Part shown: in pieces, positions 8,505-17,053 of the stretch
Position numbering within the stretch: the stretch's first letter is position 1
How the letters are laid out: each line of letters begins with the position of its first letter
Assembly: GCF_900109685.1 (NCBI RefSeq)
Contig: NZ_FOBB01000003.1
Coordinates: forward strand, 186,001 to 250,000
Source: Chitinophaga rupis
Lineage (GTDB): Bacteria > Bacteroidota > Bacteroidia > Chitinophagales > Chitinophagaceae
DNA: 64,000 nucleotides
Direction of reading: 5' to 3'
Notes under the pieces: generated by a model
What the model was told of the DNA's origin: nothing
What the model saw: only the letters and a program-made list of their open reading frames with translations
The model's database searches: none
Program-made: the position numbers and the translations under genes

Positions 8505-10913
8505 ATGCAAATCAAAGAACTCCGCATACTGCCGCCGGTAGCTATTGGCCGGCTGGGCTCCTCTCCCATTCCGGTAGCTGCTTATGACCTGGTTGTTCCG
8601 AAGAATAAACCGGTTGGTTTCCGGGAGATCCGTCCCCTGCAAACATTTACCATAGATGAACATACACATCAGGTAACAGCAACTATCCCTGCAGAGATCA
8701 TCTTCAAAGATGCTGCTTCCACGGCCTCCAAGAACGGCACCATACGCCCGGTAGCGCCTTTCCTGGAATTGTTTGCTATTACGGATGATGCGCCGGATAC
8801 ACTGGTACCGGTAACCGCTGCGCTGCTTGAAGCAGCAGGGTATACCCTGAAAGATATCAGGTGGAGTGTGATGGTAGGCAACTTAAAGCTGTTCCGCAGA
8901 ACCGGTGATGAGAAGGATAAGATCCATGCAGAAGTAATTAACATCCGGGATAATGATGTACATCCGCTGCTGGCTACCTGTGAAAATTTTTTACCCGGAA
9001 AAACCCTGCCCCTGGGCACGGTACAGGCCATTGCACCATCCAATGAATTTCCGGGATTAAGATTCCGCTTCACACCTGCCGGCGGGAAAGTATATGGCTC
9101 CTCTTTAAAAAGGATTGAAACGGCAGGCGCAGATCCGGTAGATGATCCTATTATCAATGATCCCTCGCTGATCCTTTATGATAAACATAAAGGGAAATGG
9201 ATGGGATATAAGGAATCCTCCGCCTTTAACGCCACCTACACCATGCCTGCGCAGATCTTTGCCGGGTATGATGATGCAGCCGGCAACCATATCAGCTGGG
9301 GTTACCTGGATGATGAATGTGATGGCAGCGTAATGGCCGTGCTGGCAAAGGATGATGATGATGCAACGCCCGAACGTGTTTCCATCGTACATATCTGCGC
9401 AGGGCCTCCGGCCTTTGCCCCGGATATACTGCCCATTCGCGCCGTGTCTGATGAGCTGGAGCAAATACTGCAGGGTACTGACATTGATGGTGAAGTGCCT
9501 ATTGAAGAAGCAGAAGAGATTGTGCGCCGTGCATTTGAATCCATTACACTTATGAACACAGCTGTAATGAATGGCAATCCCATTAACGGCAGGGAAAATG
9601 TAGCCAGCACCATGGTAAGGCAGGATACGAATGACCTGGGCCGTTTGTTTGAGCCTATTATGGCCGGCTCCCTGGTAGATAACCTGGCACTGCGCACCTT
9701 ACATGAAAGAGTGTTTAACGGTTTAAGCACCGGTGCGGCTGCCTGGTTTGCCGATGCACTGCGCCGGCCTGATAAGATAGGCGACCTTTCTGATACAGAG
9801 CGCCGCAAAATGCCGGGCCTTATGCGGGGCGCAGATGGCAGGGCGCTTACTCTTACTTATCGTACGATCAATACCGTTATAAAGGCCGCAGCAAGCGCCC
9901 TGTTCCAGGATAATGAAAGTATAAAAAACAATTACGCCGGCCTGGGCGATCCTTTAAAGGCTGATAATCTTACAGCGCAGCTGTTTTACCGTGGCGCAGG
10001 CAACCCTTACAGCGTGCTGCCCAGGGCCGCTATCTCCAACTGCTTCCCAGGGCTGGAATTTGATTTCAGGAATTTATGGCGGCGCACCTTTAAAGAGATC
10101 ACGCTGAGTGAGAACGATAACTATGTGCTGGCGGATACTACAACTAATAATTTAACAGGCCGGAGGCTGGTGGCCATTAACGGGCATCGTACTATGGTAC
10201 GCGGAGTAGGCCCCGTATTTCCCGGGGGCGAAAATGTGCCTTTAGCCACCTCCGCTAATCCCAGCGGCGCAGTGTTCATGGAATGGTCTAACCTCATTGC
10301 CGGACTAAAGCTGCAGCCCGGAGATATTGTGCAGGCACAATTCACCAGTGGCCCCGCACCACTGCCGGTAATGGTTACAAAAAAAGACCTTGCACATAAA
10401 GACAAGTATCCTGTATTTGAGCTTACTGTAAATAATTTTTTCCGCGCAGGCAGGGCGGAAATTTCAGAGCTCATGGTAATGCCCGGTGAGCTTACCCATG
10501 GCTTATGCGCGCCCTGGCAAAATGATTACCGCGAATGTGCCTGTTATTACTGGGCTGCCAGCCGGCCGGATTATGTGAATGTGGAACCCGGGGAGAACGG
10601 ACTTAGTAAAGGCGATATGTGGCTCTCAAAACGGCGTACCGGCAATTATGTACCGGATAACCGGGTGGATACCCGGCTGGTTTCATACGATGATCTTTTC
10701 AAAAACTGGGAAGGTGAGCTGAATTTTATTATCAACGGGCGCGATGCACTGGCAAGCAATCCGCTTCCTGAAGTTATTACATCCGTAGCATCAAATGGAA
10801 ATGGCCATGACGTTGGTAACGGTAAGCATACTGCGCCCGGCGCTCACATTACAGGCAACCCGGCAGCCGAACGCCCGGTATCCGCTTCCACCAAATCAAA
10901 CGGAAATCAATGA
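8505..10913 (+). CDS. LodA/GoxA-like quinone-cofactor oxidase
   Basis: An 802-residue protein with the LodA family start ELRILPPVAIGRLGSSP and the C-terminal LodA block PGELTHGLCAPWQNDYREC followed by CYYWAASRPDYV. LodA (lysine epsilon-oxidase) and GoxA (glycine oxidase) contain cysteine tryptophylquinone built from a Cys and a Trp of the protein itself. Candidate cofactor residues visible here are W683 in YYWAASRPDYV and cysteines C668, C678 and C680; which Cys is used cannot be decided by eye. There is no signal peptide, so it is probably cytosolic when matured. Its last codons overlap the radical SAM gene (ATGA). The last ~50 residues are Asn/Gly/His-rich and probably disordered. Substrate is unknown; amino-acid oxidation with peroxide release is the family norm. 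Confidence 0.86.
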   Translation: MQIKELRILPPVAIGRLGSSPIPVAAYDLVVPKNKPVGFREIRPLQTFTIDEHTHQVTATIPAEIIFKDAASTASKNGTIRPVAPFLELFAITDDAPDTLVPVTAALLEAAGYTLKDIRWSVMVGNLKLFRRTGDEKDKIHAEVINIRDNDVHPLLATCENFLPGKTLPLGTVQAIAPSNEFPGLRFRFTPAGGKVYGSSLKRIETAGADPVDDPIINDPSLILYDKHKGKWMGYKESSAFNATYTMPAQIFAGYDDAAGNHISWGYLDDECDGSVMAVLAKDDDDATPERVSIVHICAGPPAFAPDILPIRAVSDELEQILQGTDIDGEVPIEEAEEIVRRAFESITLMNTAVMNGNPINGRENVASTMVRQDTNDLGRLFEPIMAGSLVDNLALRTLHERVFNGLSTGAAAWFADALRRPDKIGDLSDTERRKMPGLMRGADGRALTLTYRTINTVIKAAASALFQDNESIKNNYAGLGDPLKADNLTAQLFYRGAGNPYSVLPRAAISNCFPGLEFDFRNLWRRTFKEITLSENDNYVLADTTTNNLTGRRLVAINGHRTMVRGVGPVFPGGENVPLATSANPSGAVFMEWSNLIAGLKLQPGDIVQAQFTSGPAPLPVMVTKKDLAHKDKYPVFELTVNNFFRAGRAEISELMVMPGELTHGLCAPWQNDYRECACYYWAASRPDYVNVEPGENGLSKGDMWLSKRRTGNYVPDNRVDTRLVSYDDLFKNWEGELNFIINGRDALASNPLPEVITSVASNGNGHDVGNGKHTAPGAHITGNPAAERPVSASTKSNGNQ

Positions 10914-12286
10914 CACCTACACTTTTGCAAGCTGATTCACTGGCCGTAATGGCCGGTGAATTAGCTTACCATGCAGCTACGCATTCAAAGCCTCATTCAC
11001 CACAGATGCACCTGGTGCCTGCCGGAAGCGCTACACAGCTGTTCCTTGCCAATGGCAGCCGCCTGCATAGTATAAGCGATGAAACAGCAGCCACGTTAAA
11101 ACAATTACAGGAACAAAAAAATGAAGCAGCCATTACAGCTACCCTGGCTGCGCTGGGCCTGGATGCCCCGCCGGCCATTGATGATACGCCTTTAAAAAAC
11201 CCGAAGACCTACGCGCTTTCCCTGGCCATTGCCCAGAAATGCAATATGGGCTGCGCCTATTGCTATGCAGACCAGGGCGATTTTGGCGGTCCTATCAAGA
11301 ACATGCCGCTGACCACTGCTAAAAGATCCATTGATCTTTTACTGGCTGATTGCACTGCAGGCAGCAAAGTGCAGCTCACTTTTTTAGGCGGTGAGCCGCT
11401 GGTGAACCGTAAAGCGCTGCGGGAAGCCACACAGTATGCCAGTGAACAGGGCAAACTAAAAAATGTGCAGGTTAATTTTTCCATTACTACCAACGGTACA
11501 CTGCTGAAAGCAGATGATGCCGCCTTCTTTGAGCAGCACGGGTTTGCAGTCACTATCAGCCTGGATGGCATAGGTGAGCAGCACGACCGCTTACGGCCTT
11601 TAAAGAACGGCAGCGGCACCTACGCGCAAATAATAGAAAACATACAGCCCCTGCTGCAAATGCAACGGAAAATGCAGGTATCTGCACGGGTAACCGTTAC
11701 ACCGCTGAACATGGATCTTGCACAAACCCTGCAGGAATTTATTGGTATGGGCTTTCACAGCGTAGGGTTTTCACCGTTATTAAGGTCCAGCAACGGGCAG
11801 GGGGAAATGACGCAGCAAGACCTAGAGCAAATGCTGCAGGGCATGATAGCCTGCGGGCTTTTATTTGAACAGCATGTGCTGGCAGGCAAACGCTTTCCCT
11901 TTCTGAATATGGTAAATGCCCTCAAAGAAATAGCCAAAGGCACGCACCGTCCATATCCCTGCGGCGCCGGCGCAGGGTATATGGGCGTATCTGCAGACGG
12001 TGAGCTGGCAGCCTGCCACCGCTTTGTAAATGAGCCCGCCGGCCGTATGGGCAGCCTGGATAACGGTGTAGACCATACGCTGCAGAACAACTGGCTGGCT
12101 ACACGCCATGTGCATCAGCAGCAACCCTGCAACCAGTGCTGGGCAAGATACCTTTGCGGTGGCGGCTGCCATCACGAAGTGCTGGAAAAAGGCCGCACCG
12201 CCTGTGACTACATACGCGGCTGGCTGCACTATACTATACAGGCACATGCAAGAATTACAAGATTAGCTCCCCATTGGTATAAATAG
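10910..12286 (+). CDS. SPASM-domain radical SAM enzyme, QhpD/PqqE-like
   Basis: A 458-residue radical SAM protein. The [4Fe-4S]-SAM motif CNMGCAYC lies at C111, C115 and C118; FLGGEPL near 160 is the GGE SAM-contact motif. A SPASM/twitch tail with PYPCGAGAGYMGVSADGE and CNQCWARYLCGGGCHHEV (from about residue 350 to 430) should bind two auxiliary clusters. Such enzymes form thioether or C-C crosslinks in peptides and proteins; QhpD does so in quinohemoprotein amine dehydrogenase and PqqE in PqqA. Residues 1-95 look like a PqqD-type recognition domain. The gene overlaps the oxidase stop by four bases and is followed two bases later by the flavoprotein, so its likely client is the LodA-like oxidase. 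Confidence 0.88.
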   Translation: MTPTLLQADSLAVMAGELAYHAATHSKPHSPQMHLVPAGSATQLFLANGSRLHSISDETAATLKQLQEQKNEAAITATLAALGLDAPPAIDDTPLKNPKTYALSLAIAQKCNMGCAYCYADQGDFGGPIKNMPLTTAKRSIDLLLADCTAGSKVQLTFLGGEPLVNRKALREATQYASEQGKLKNVQVNFSITTNGTLLKADDAAFFEQHGFAVTISLDGIGEQHDRLRPLKNGSGTYAQIIENIQPLLQMQRKMQVSARVTVTPLNMDLAQTLQEFIGMGFHSVGFSPLLRSSNGQGEMTQQDLEQMLQGMIACGLLFEQHVLAGKRFPFLNMVNALKEIAKGTHRPYPCGAGAGYMGVSADGELAACHRFVNEPAGRMGSLDNGVDHTLQNNWLATRHVHQQQPCNQCWARYLCGGGCHHEVLEKGRTACDYIRGWLHYTIQAHARITRLAPHWYK

Positions 12287-12288
12287 CT

Positions 12289-13767
12289 ATGGTTCTCCAA
12301 ACATTTGATGTACTGATCCTTGGCGGCGGCCCTGCGGGTACCTGCGCCGCCTTACGCCTGCTAAGCCTGGGCTACCGGGTAGCATTAGTAGAAAGAGAAA
12401 GCTTTCCGAGGCCGCAGATAGGAGAATCATTATCTCCCGGTATCCGGAACATATTTGAATACCTGCATGCAAGCCATTTACTTACCCGGCACAATTACCT
12501 GCAACAGCTGCCGGCTAAAGTAATATGGGAAACCAGCACAGCACAAACCATCAGCCCACAACAACGCGGTCCGGGTATAATGGTTGACAGAGGTTTGCTG
12601 GATAAAGACCTGTTGGAGCTGGCCGTTGACCGGGGCCTGCACCTGTTTCAGCCAGCCTCGCTTCATGGCCACGGGATTATGAAAGATGGCAAATGGTGGG
12701 CGCATATACGAATGGACAAGGCTTTTCATGTGCTTATGGCTACCTTTCTGCTGGATGCACGCGGACGTGATGGTACAGACCATGCGCACCGGATAACTAC
12801 CGCCCCGCCCACGCTTGCGTTATGGGCCTATACCCCCGCACAGCAAATGCCCAATGAAACATTGATAGAAGCCAGGGATGACGGCTGGACATGGGGCTCC
12901 CCTATGCCGGATCAGCGGTTCAGGATCATATCATTTATGAACCCGGTTAAGATCAGGCCCGGCGCCATTGCAGATGTATTTGGCCAAACGTTGGATAAAA
13001 CGCAGCTCTTCCGCTCCGTTATTCAAAACTGGCAACCACGGGACATAGCAGCCTGCGTGGTATCCAACTACGTGCATGCTGTTCCCTGGGATGAGCGTTA
13101 CATTCGTTTAGGTGAAGCTGCCTTTTCCTTAGATCCGCTATCCTCCTCAGGTGTAGAGAAAGCCATGCGTTTTTCGCTGCAGGCAGTAATTGCAGTGAAT
13201 ACCATATTACAATCTGGCGATGAACAGCTTGCGCGATGGCTCTATGAAAGAAAACTAATAGATGCGGTGGTTACCCATACACGCTGGACTGCTGATTATT
13301 ATGCGCGTGCCTGGACGAACGATCATCCTTTCTGGAAAGAACGGGCTACGCCGTTTATTTCAGATAAAAATATCCATACAAACTTTCATCAAACCTTATA
13401 CAGCAGTTTTACCCAGACGCCTGTACAAAAAGCAACTTCCAGGAAACACGGTTCCTATGAAGAAGAAGATATATGCCGGCTGTGGGATGAGCCGGTGCAG
13501 CTGTCACCTGCCCTTACTTACCAGGATTGGCCCTGCATTGTAGATGATATTGTGCAGATTAAAAAAGGGATCTTTCACCCCAACCTGGAAGAAGGAATTG
13601 CCTACCTGGCAGATGTCGAAATATCGCCATTACTGATCAATATCCCCGGCAATGCTACTCTTGGCGGCATTATAGATGAGTGGAGCAAAATAACAACCTA
13701 CAAGGGTGCAGCCTCAATGGCCTTGTTCCTCTGGGAAAAGGATATCCTTATTCAGCGGCAATGCTGA
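12289..13767 (+). CDS. FAD-dependent monooxygenase, LodB/QhpG-like
   Basis: A 492-residue flavoprotein of the tryptophan-halogenase/geranylgeranyl reductase type. The dinucleotide motif GGGPAGTCAALRL begins near residue 13, the FPRPQIGESLSPG segment follows near 42, and LDPLSSSGVEKAM near 285 is the second FAD contact. LodB and QhpG are flavoproteins of this class needed to oxygenate the tryptophan that becomes the quinone of CTQ. Residues from about 390 form an extra domain beyond the FAD fold that may be a recognition domain. It follows the radical SAM gene by two bases, completing the maturation set. Its 3' end overlaps the convergent secreted-protein gene by 54 bases. Confidence 0.84.
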   Translation: MVLQTFDVLILGGGPAGTCAALRLLSLGYRVALVERESFPRPQIGESLSPGIRNIFEYLHASHLLTRHNYLQQLPAKVIWETSTAQTISPQQRGPGIMVDRGLLDKDLLELAVDRGLHLFQPASLHGHGIMKDGKWWAHIRMDKAFHVLMATFLLDARGRDGTDHAHRITTAPPTLALWAYTPAQQMPNETLIEARDDGWTWGSPMPDQRFRIISFMNPVKIRPGAIADVFGQTLDKTQLFRSVIQNWQPRDIAACVVSNYVHAVPWDERYIRLGEAAFSLDPLSSSGVEKAMRFSLQAVIAVNTILQSGDEQLARWLYERKLIDAVVTHTRWTADYYARAWTNDHPFWKERATPFISDKNIHTNFHQTLYSSFTQTPVQKATSRKHGSYEEEDICRLWDEPVQLSPALTYQDWPCIVDDIVQIKKGIFHPNLEEGIAYLADVEISPLLINIPGNATLGGIIDEWSKITTYKGAASMALFLWEKDILIQRQC

Positions 13768-14196
13768 CCAGGTGTATGTTATACTGTAGCAGTTCAAACC
13801 GTTACCGTCCCCATTAGCCTGCAGGTTTGCCGTATTTACAAACGGCGCCTGTGCGCTGGCAGCAGCACCGGTGCTGTCAGCCTTTACGCCTTCCAGGTCA
13901 AGATTAGCGGCCGGGATGTTTACTTTAATGCCCGTTACTTTTTCGTTGCTGCGCAAAAAGGCTATCTGCCCGCCGTATTCATCCACCGAAAACGTATCGG
14001 CCTGCTGACGGGTAAGGGTAGCAGAACCTAAGGTAGAGCTCACAAACAGCTTACCATCTTTCACCTCCACCAGGGATTCCGTTATGCTGCTACCTGCCGG
14101 AAAAGTGTACTTTCCGGTGTACACAGTTAATGCGGTATCCTGCGCCCATACTGAAAGCGAAAGAACAAGTCCGGCAAACAAAAAAAGATACTTCAT
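13714..14196 (-). CDS. secreted protein of unknown function
   Basis: A 160-residue protein with a clean signal peptide (MKYLFLFAGLVLSLSVWAQ, cleaved after AQ). The mature part begins TVYTGKYTFPAGSSI and runs through KDGKLFVSSTLGSATL and FSVDEYGGQIAFLR, the pattern of the small beta-rich domains often fused to beta-lactamases and peptidases in Bacteroidota (Y-x-G-K-Y ... L-x ... F-x-V). It stands alone here. The last ~25 residues are read from DNA that also encodes the C-terminus of the convergent flavoprotein, so its end may have been extended by loss of an earlier stop. Role unknown. Confidence 0.65.
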   Translation of the reverse strand: MKYLFLFAGLVLSLSVWAQDTALTVYTGKYTFPAGSSITESLVEVKDGKLFVSSTLGSATLTRQQADTFSVDEYGGQIAFLRSNEKVTGIKVNIPAANLDLEGVKADSTGAAASAQAPFVNTANLQANGDGNGLNCYSITYTWSALPLNKDILFPEEQGH

Positions 14197-14278
14197 ATAC
14201 TGCTGGTTTATTTTTAAGCCGGTAAATTACCCTGGCTATACGAGCGCTACAAGAAAGACCCGTAAAATTATTGTTAAA

Positions 14279-15826
14279 CTATTGGTCCGTTTTCTTCACC
14301 ACACTATTCCTGATAAGCACAAAACCTACCGCAGCCCCTGCAAAACCCAGCAAAGCTGCTATACGCATAATTTTGCCGTAAGCCGCTATAAAACTCTCAT
14401 GGTAAGACTTCTGTACCTTTTCTTTATCACTGCCCTGCAGCGCGGCCGGCGCCTTTGCATTGCCCAGCTCCATGGCTTGCTGCATAACCGCTTGTTTTGA
14501 CTGATCGCTCAGCTGCACCTGTGCAAGCTCCTTTTGTAAGGCGCCTGAAAAAAGCACCACGGCCAGCGCTCCGAAAATGGCATTGGCAAAAACGCCGGAA
14601 ATACGCGACAGCGCATTATTTACTCCTGAAGCAGTACCGGAAAAATGAGGGTTTACCGCTCCCATCACTGTAGCAGTAAGCGGTGCCACAGTAAACGACA
14701 TACCCAAACCTAAAACAAGGATCCCGGGAAAGAACGTAGTAAAATAAGCAGATGGTCCGGCCGTTTGTTTCACAAAAGATAACAACAGCAGGCCCAGTCC
14801 CGCCAGGGCCGGCCCAATGGTAAGCAGTAAACGGGGACCATACTTATCAGCCAGGCTGCCGGCAAAGCGGGCCACGAATACCATTAAAATAGTAAAGGGT
14901 AAAAAGGTTAACCCGGATTGCAGCTGGTCGTACCCCTGCACCTGTACCAGGTTCAGGGAAAGGAACAGCATACCCGCGCCCAAACCGGCATACAGAAAAA
15001 AGGTAAGCAGGTTAGCGCCTGAAAACGTAAGGTTGGCAAACAAGCTTAGGGGCATCATGGGGTGTTTGCTTTTCTGTTCAATAATAATAAATACCACCAG
15101 CAATAACAGCCCTACTCCCAGCGATGAATATACCTGCCAGTGCAGCCAGCCCACGGCAGGCATCCGCAGAAAACCAAAGGTGAACAAGGCCAGCCCCAGC
15201 ATAATAGCCACAGCGCCCGCATAATCCAGCGTATGATCTGCCGCCTGCTCGCGGTTCTCTTTTACCAGCTTCCAGAGAATGATCAGTGCCGCAATGCCAA
15301 TGGGGATGTTAATAAAAAAGATATAGCGCCAGTAACCGGCATCCGCCAAAGCCCCACCCAGCACCGGCCCGCCAATGGTTACCACCGTAGTAAAGGCCGA
15401 CCAGGTACCAATAGCCTTGCCCCTCTCCTTTTCATGAATGGAGGAAGAAATAAGCGAAAGGCTGCCCGGTATCATCAGCGCACCGCCAATGCCCTGTATC
15501 ATCCTGAAAATGATCAGCAGTGTTACAGTTCCCGAAATGCCACAGGCAGCTGACCCGGCTATGAAAATAAAAATACCGGCCATGAAGATCTTCTTACGCC
15601 CCAGCTTATCGCCCAAAGAACCGCCGATCAGCATTAAGGCCGACAGCATTAAAAGATAGGCGTTCAGGATCCAGAACAGGTCTGTACCGCTGGCATCCAA
15701 ACTTTTTTGAATGGAAGGCAATACCACGTTTAAGGCCGTAGCATCAATAAAAGCCATTGCAGAAGCCATGATGGTTGACACCATGATCCACTTGCCGGCC
15801 GGGCTGGAGAGAGATACTGTTTCCAT
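14279..15826 (-). CDS. MFS transporter, DHA2 (EmrB/QacA) family
   Basis: A 515-residue inner-membrane protein with about 14 hydrophobic segments, the DHA2 layout. Family motifs visible include ATALNVVLPSIQ near residue 29 (the D..ALNVALP motif), GGSLGDKLGRKKIF near 68 (motif A) and GPVLGGALAD near 154 (motif C, found in drug/H+ antiporters). It should export a drug or metabolite by proton antiport. It is alone on the minus strand between the secreted protein and the divergent AhpD-like gene, with 175 bases to the latter. The substrate is not readable from sequence. Confidence 0.87.
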   Translation of the reverse strand: METVSLSSPAGKWIMVSTIMASAMAFIDATALNVVLPSIQKSLDASGTDLFWILNAYLLMLSALMLIGGSLGDKLGRKKIFMAGIFIFIAGSAACGISGTVTLLIIFRMIQGIGGALMIPGSLSLISSSIHEKERGKAIGTWSAFTTVVTIGGPVLGGALADAGYWRYIFFINIPIGIAALIILWKLVKENREQAADHTLDYAGAVAIMLGLALFTFGFLRMPAVGWLHWQVYSSLGVGLLLLVVFIIIEQKSKHPMMPLSLFANLTFSGANLLTFFLYAGLGAGMLFLSLNLVQVQGYDQLQSGLTFLPFTILMVFVARFAGSLADKYGPRLLLTIGPALAGLGLLLLSFVKQTAGPSAYFTTFFPGILVLGLGMSFTVAPLTATVMGAVNPHFSGTASGVNNALSRISGVFANAIFGALAVVLFSGALQKELAQVQLSDQSKQAVMQQAMELGNAKAPAALQGSDKEKVQKSYHESFIAAYGKIMRIAALLGFAGAAVGFVLIRNSVVKKTDQ

Positions 15827-16001
15827 GGGAAGTTTTTAGCGGGTATCTATAAAGTTAACGTGCTTATGATATAAAACAACTTCTCTTGATAACATTAGAT
15901 CCCGGGGTATTTAAAAAATATTTTCCCGTTTATGTCCAATTCGTCTTTTCCCGGTCATTATTCAGGTATAAACACAATCAATAACCTTTAAATCAATACA
16001 A

Positions 16002-16475
16002 ATGGAACAACGTATCAATGCATTTGCAAAAGGACAGGCAGCTATGAAATCTTTATATGGCATAGGCATCTACCTGGCAAAATCGTCCATAGAAGAGCGG
16101 CTGCGGAATTTAATTTACTTCAGGGTATCGCAGGTGAATGGCTGCGCCTATTGCCTGGATATGCACTCCAAGGACCTGCGTGCAGCCGGTGAAACAGAAC
16201 AGCGTTTATACATGCTGGATGCCTGGCGCGAATCGCCGGTGTACACCCCGCGTGAACGTGCAGCCCTGGCCTGGGCAGAATCCGTTACCAGCCTGCATGA
16301 AGGACATGTTCCGGATGAAGTGTATGAACAGGCGCATGCAGAATTTTCTGAAGAAGAGCTGATAGACCTTACCCTGGCCGTGATAGCCATTAACAGCTAT
16401 AACCGCATTAATGTAGCCTTCCGCACCGCCGCAGGATCTTATGAACCCGGACAGCACGCAGTAGCTGCGAAATAG
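16002..16475 (+). CDS. AhpD-like / carboxymuconolactone decarboxylase family protein
   Basis: A 157-residue all-helical protein of the alkylhydroperoxidase AhpD core family. RVSQVNGCAYCLDMHSKD near residue 44-60 holds the C-x-x-C plus His arrangement used by AhpD-type peroxidases. FAERTAAL-like helix ERAALAWAESVTSLHEGH and SYNRINVAFRTA complete the fold. It precedes a DGPF/YCII protein by 40 bases and an ECF42-type sigma factor further on. Genes of this family are standard neighbours of ECF41-type sigma factors, so finding it with an ECF42 is notable. Likely a thiol peroxidase or stress-related protein; substrate unknown. Confidence 0.85.
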   Translation: MEQRINAFAKGQAAMKSLYGIGIYLAKSSIEERLRNLIYFRVSQVNGCAYCLDMHSKDLRAAGETEQRLYMLDAWRESPVYTPRERAALAWAESVTSLHEGHVPDEVYEQAHAEFSEEELIDLTLAVIAINSYNRINVAFRTAAGSYEPGQHAVAAK

Positions 16476-16515
16476 TATTTAATTGTATATTCAATCACCT
16501 GTTAAAAATAAACCA

Positions 16516-16851
16516 ATGAAAGATTTCATGTTAATTTTCCGCCAGCCCAGCTATGACTATAGCAATCTATCGCCTAGTGAGATGCAAACCCTTACCAAAA
16601 AATGGCAGGACTGGGTAGGCGGTATTGCCGCACAGGGAAAGCTAAAGGCCACCGGCCAGCGCCTTTCTTCAGAAGGCAAAGTGCTGAAAGCTGGCGGTGT
16701 GGTTACCGACGGTCCTTTTGTGGAGATCAGGGAACGTTTAGGCAGCTTCATGATCGTAAAGGCCGATAACACGGACGAAGCCACTACCCTGGCTCATGGC
16801 TGTCCTGCCCTGGAAGCCAATGGCAGTGTGGAAATAAGGGAGATCGTTTAA
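16516..16851 (+). CDS. DGPF (YCII-related) domain protein
   Basis: A 111-residue protein of the YCII/DGPF family: KDFMLIFRQPSYDY at the start, the Gly-rich LSSEGKVLKAGGVVTDGPFVE around residues 50-72 including the name-giving D-G-P-F, and a C-terminal CPALEANGSVEIREI. These ferredoxin-like-fold proteins are very commonly encoded beside ECF42 sigma factors, as here, but their biochemical role is not settled. ATG 16516 is preferred over the upstream alternative at 16483 because the family begins directly with the first beta strand. Confidence 0.88.
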   Translation: MKDFMLIFRQPSYDYSNLSPSEMQTLTKKWQDWVGGIAAQGKLKATGQRLSSEGKVLKAGGVVTDGPFVEIRERLGSFMIVKADNTDEATTLAHGCPALEANGSVEIREIV

Positions 16852-16885
16852 CCTGTATCAATACTACAGTGGAGTAGACTAAAGA

Positions 16886-16951
16886 AAATGTAAAATGTAA
16901 AATGTCGCGGTACCAGTACATACATGTTCGCGGCATTTTACTTTTACATTT
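16886..16951. repeat. imperfect hairpin, AATGTAAAA-type
   Basis: An AAAATGTAAAATGTAAAATG arm at 16886-16905 pairs imperfectly with GCGGCATTTTACTTTTACAT at about 16931-16950. It lies just after the DGPF gene and can act as its terminator. Arms with AATGTAAAA recur at 43.73-43.83 kb and at 57.38-57.43 kb, so this is one copy of a dispersed element. Confidence 0.55.
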
Positions 16952-16962
16952 ATAACTATCTT

Positions 16963-17046
16963 GTTCATAAAGTCTTTTTAATGGTCTCTATGAACCTCCT
17001 TCGCCGGCTTTAAATTTTACATTTTATATTTTTTTGGCTCCGCCTC
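16963..17046. repeat. dispersed ~85 bp repeat, copy 1
   Basis: Contains GTTCATAAAG... TGGTCTCTATGAACCTCC (an inverted repeat) followed by TTCGCCGGCTTT and a TTTTACATTTT tract, then TTTTTTGGCTCCGCC. A near-identical copy is at 43772-43855 inside the urea-uptake operon. It ends eight bases before the sigma factor start, so it makes up the whole leader of that gene. Confidence 0.6.
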
Positions 17047-17053
17047 GTGCTTT

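Noticed and set aside
16886..17046. Insertion sequence end or transposon
   Set aside because: No transposase frame and no flanking target duplication could be seen; kept as a repeat element only.
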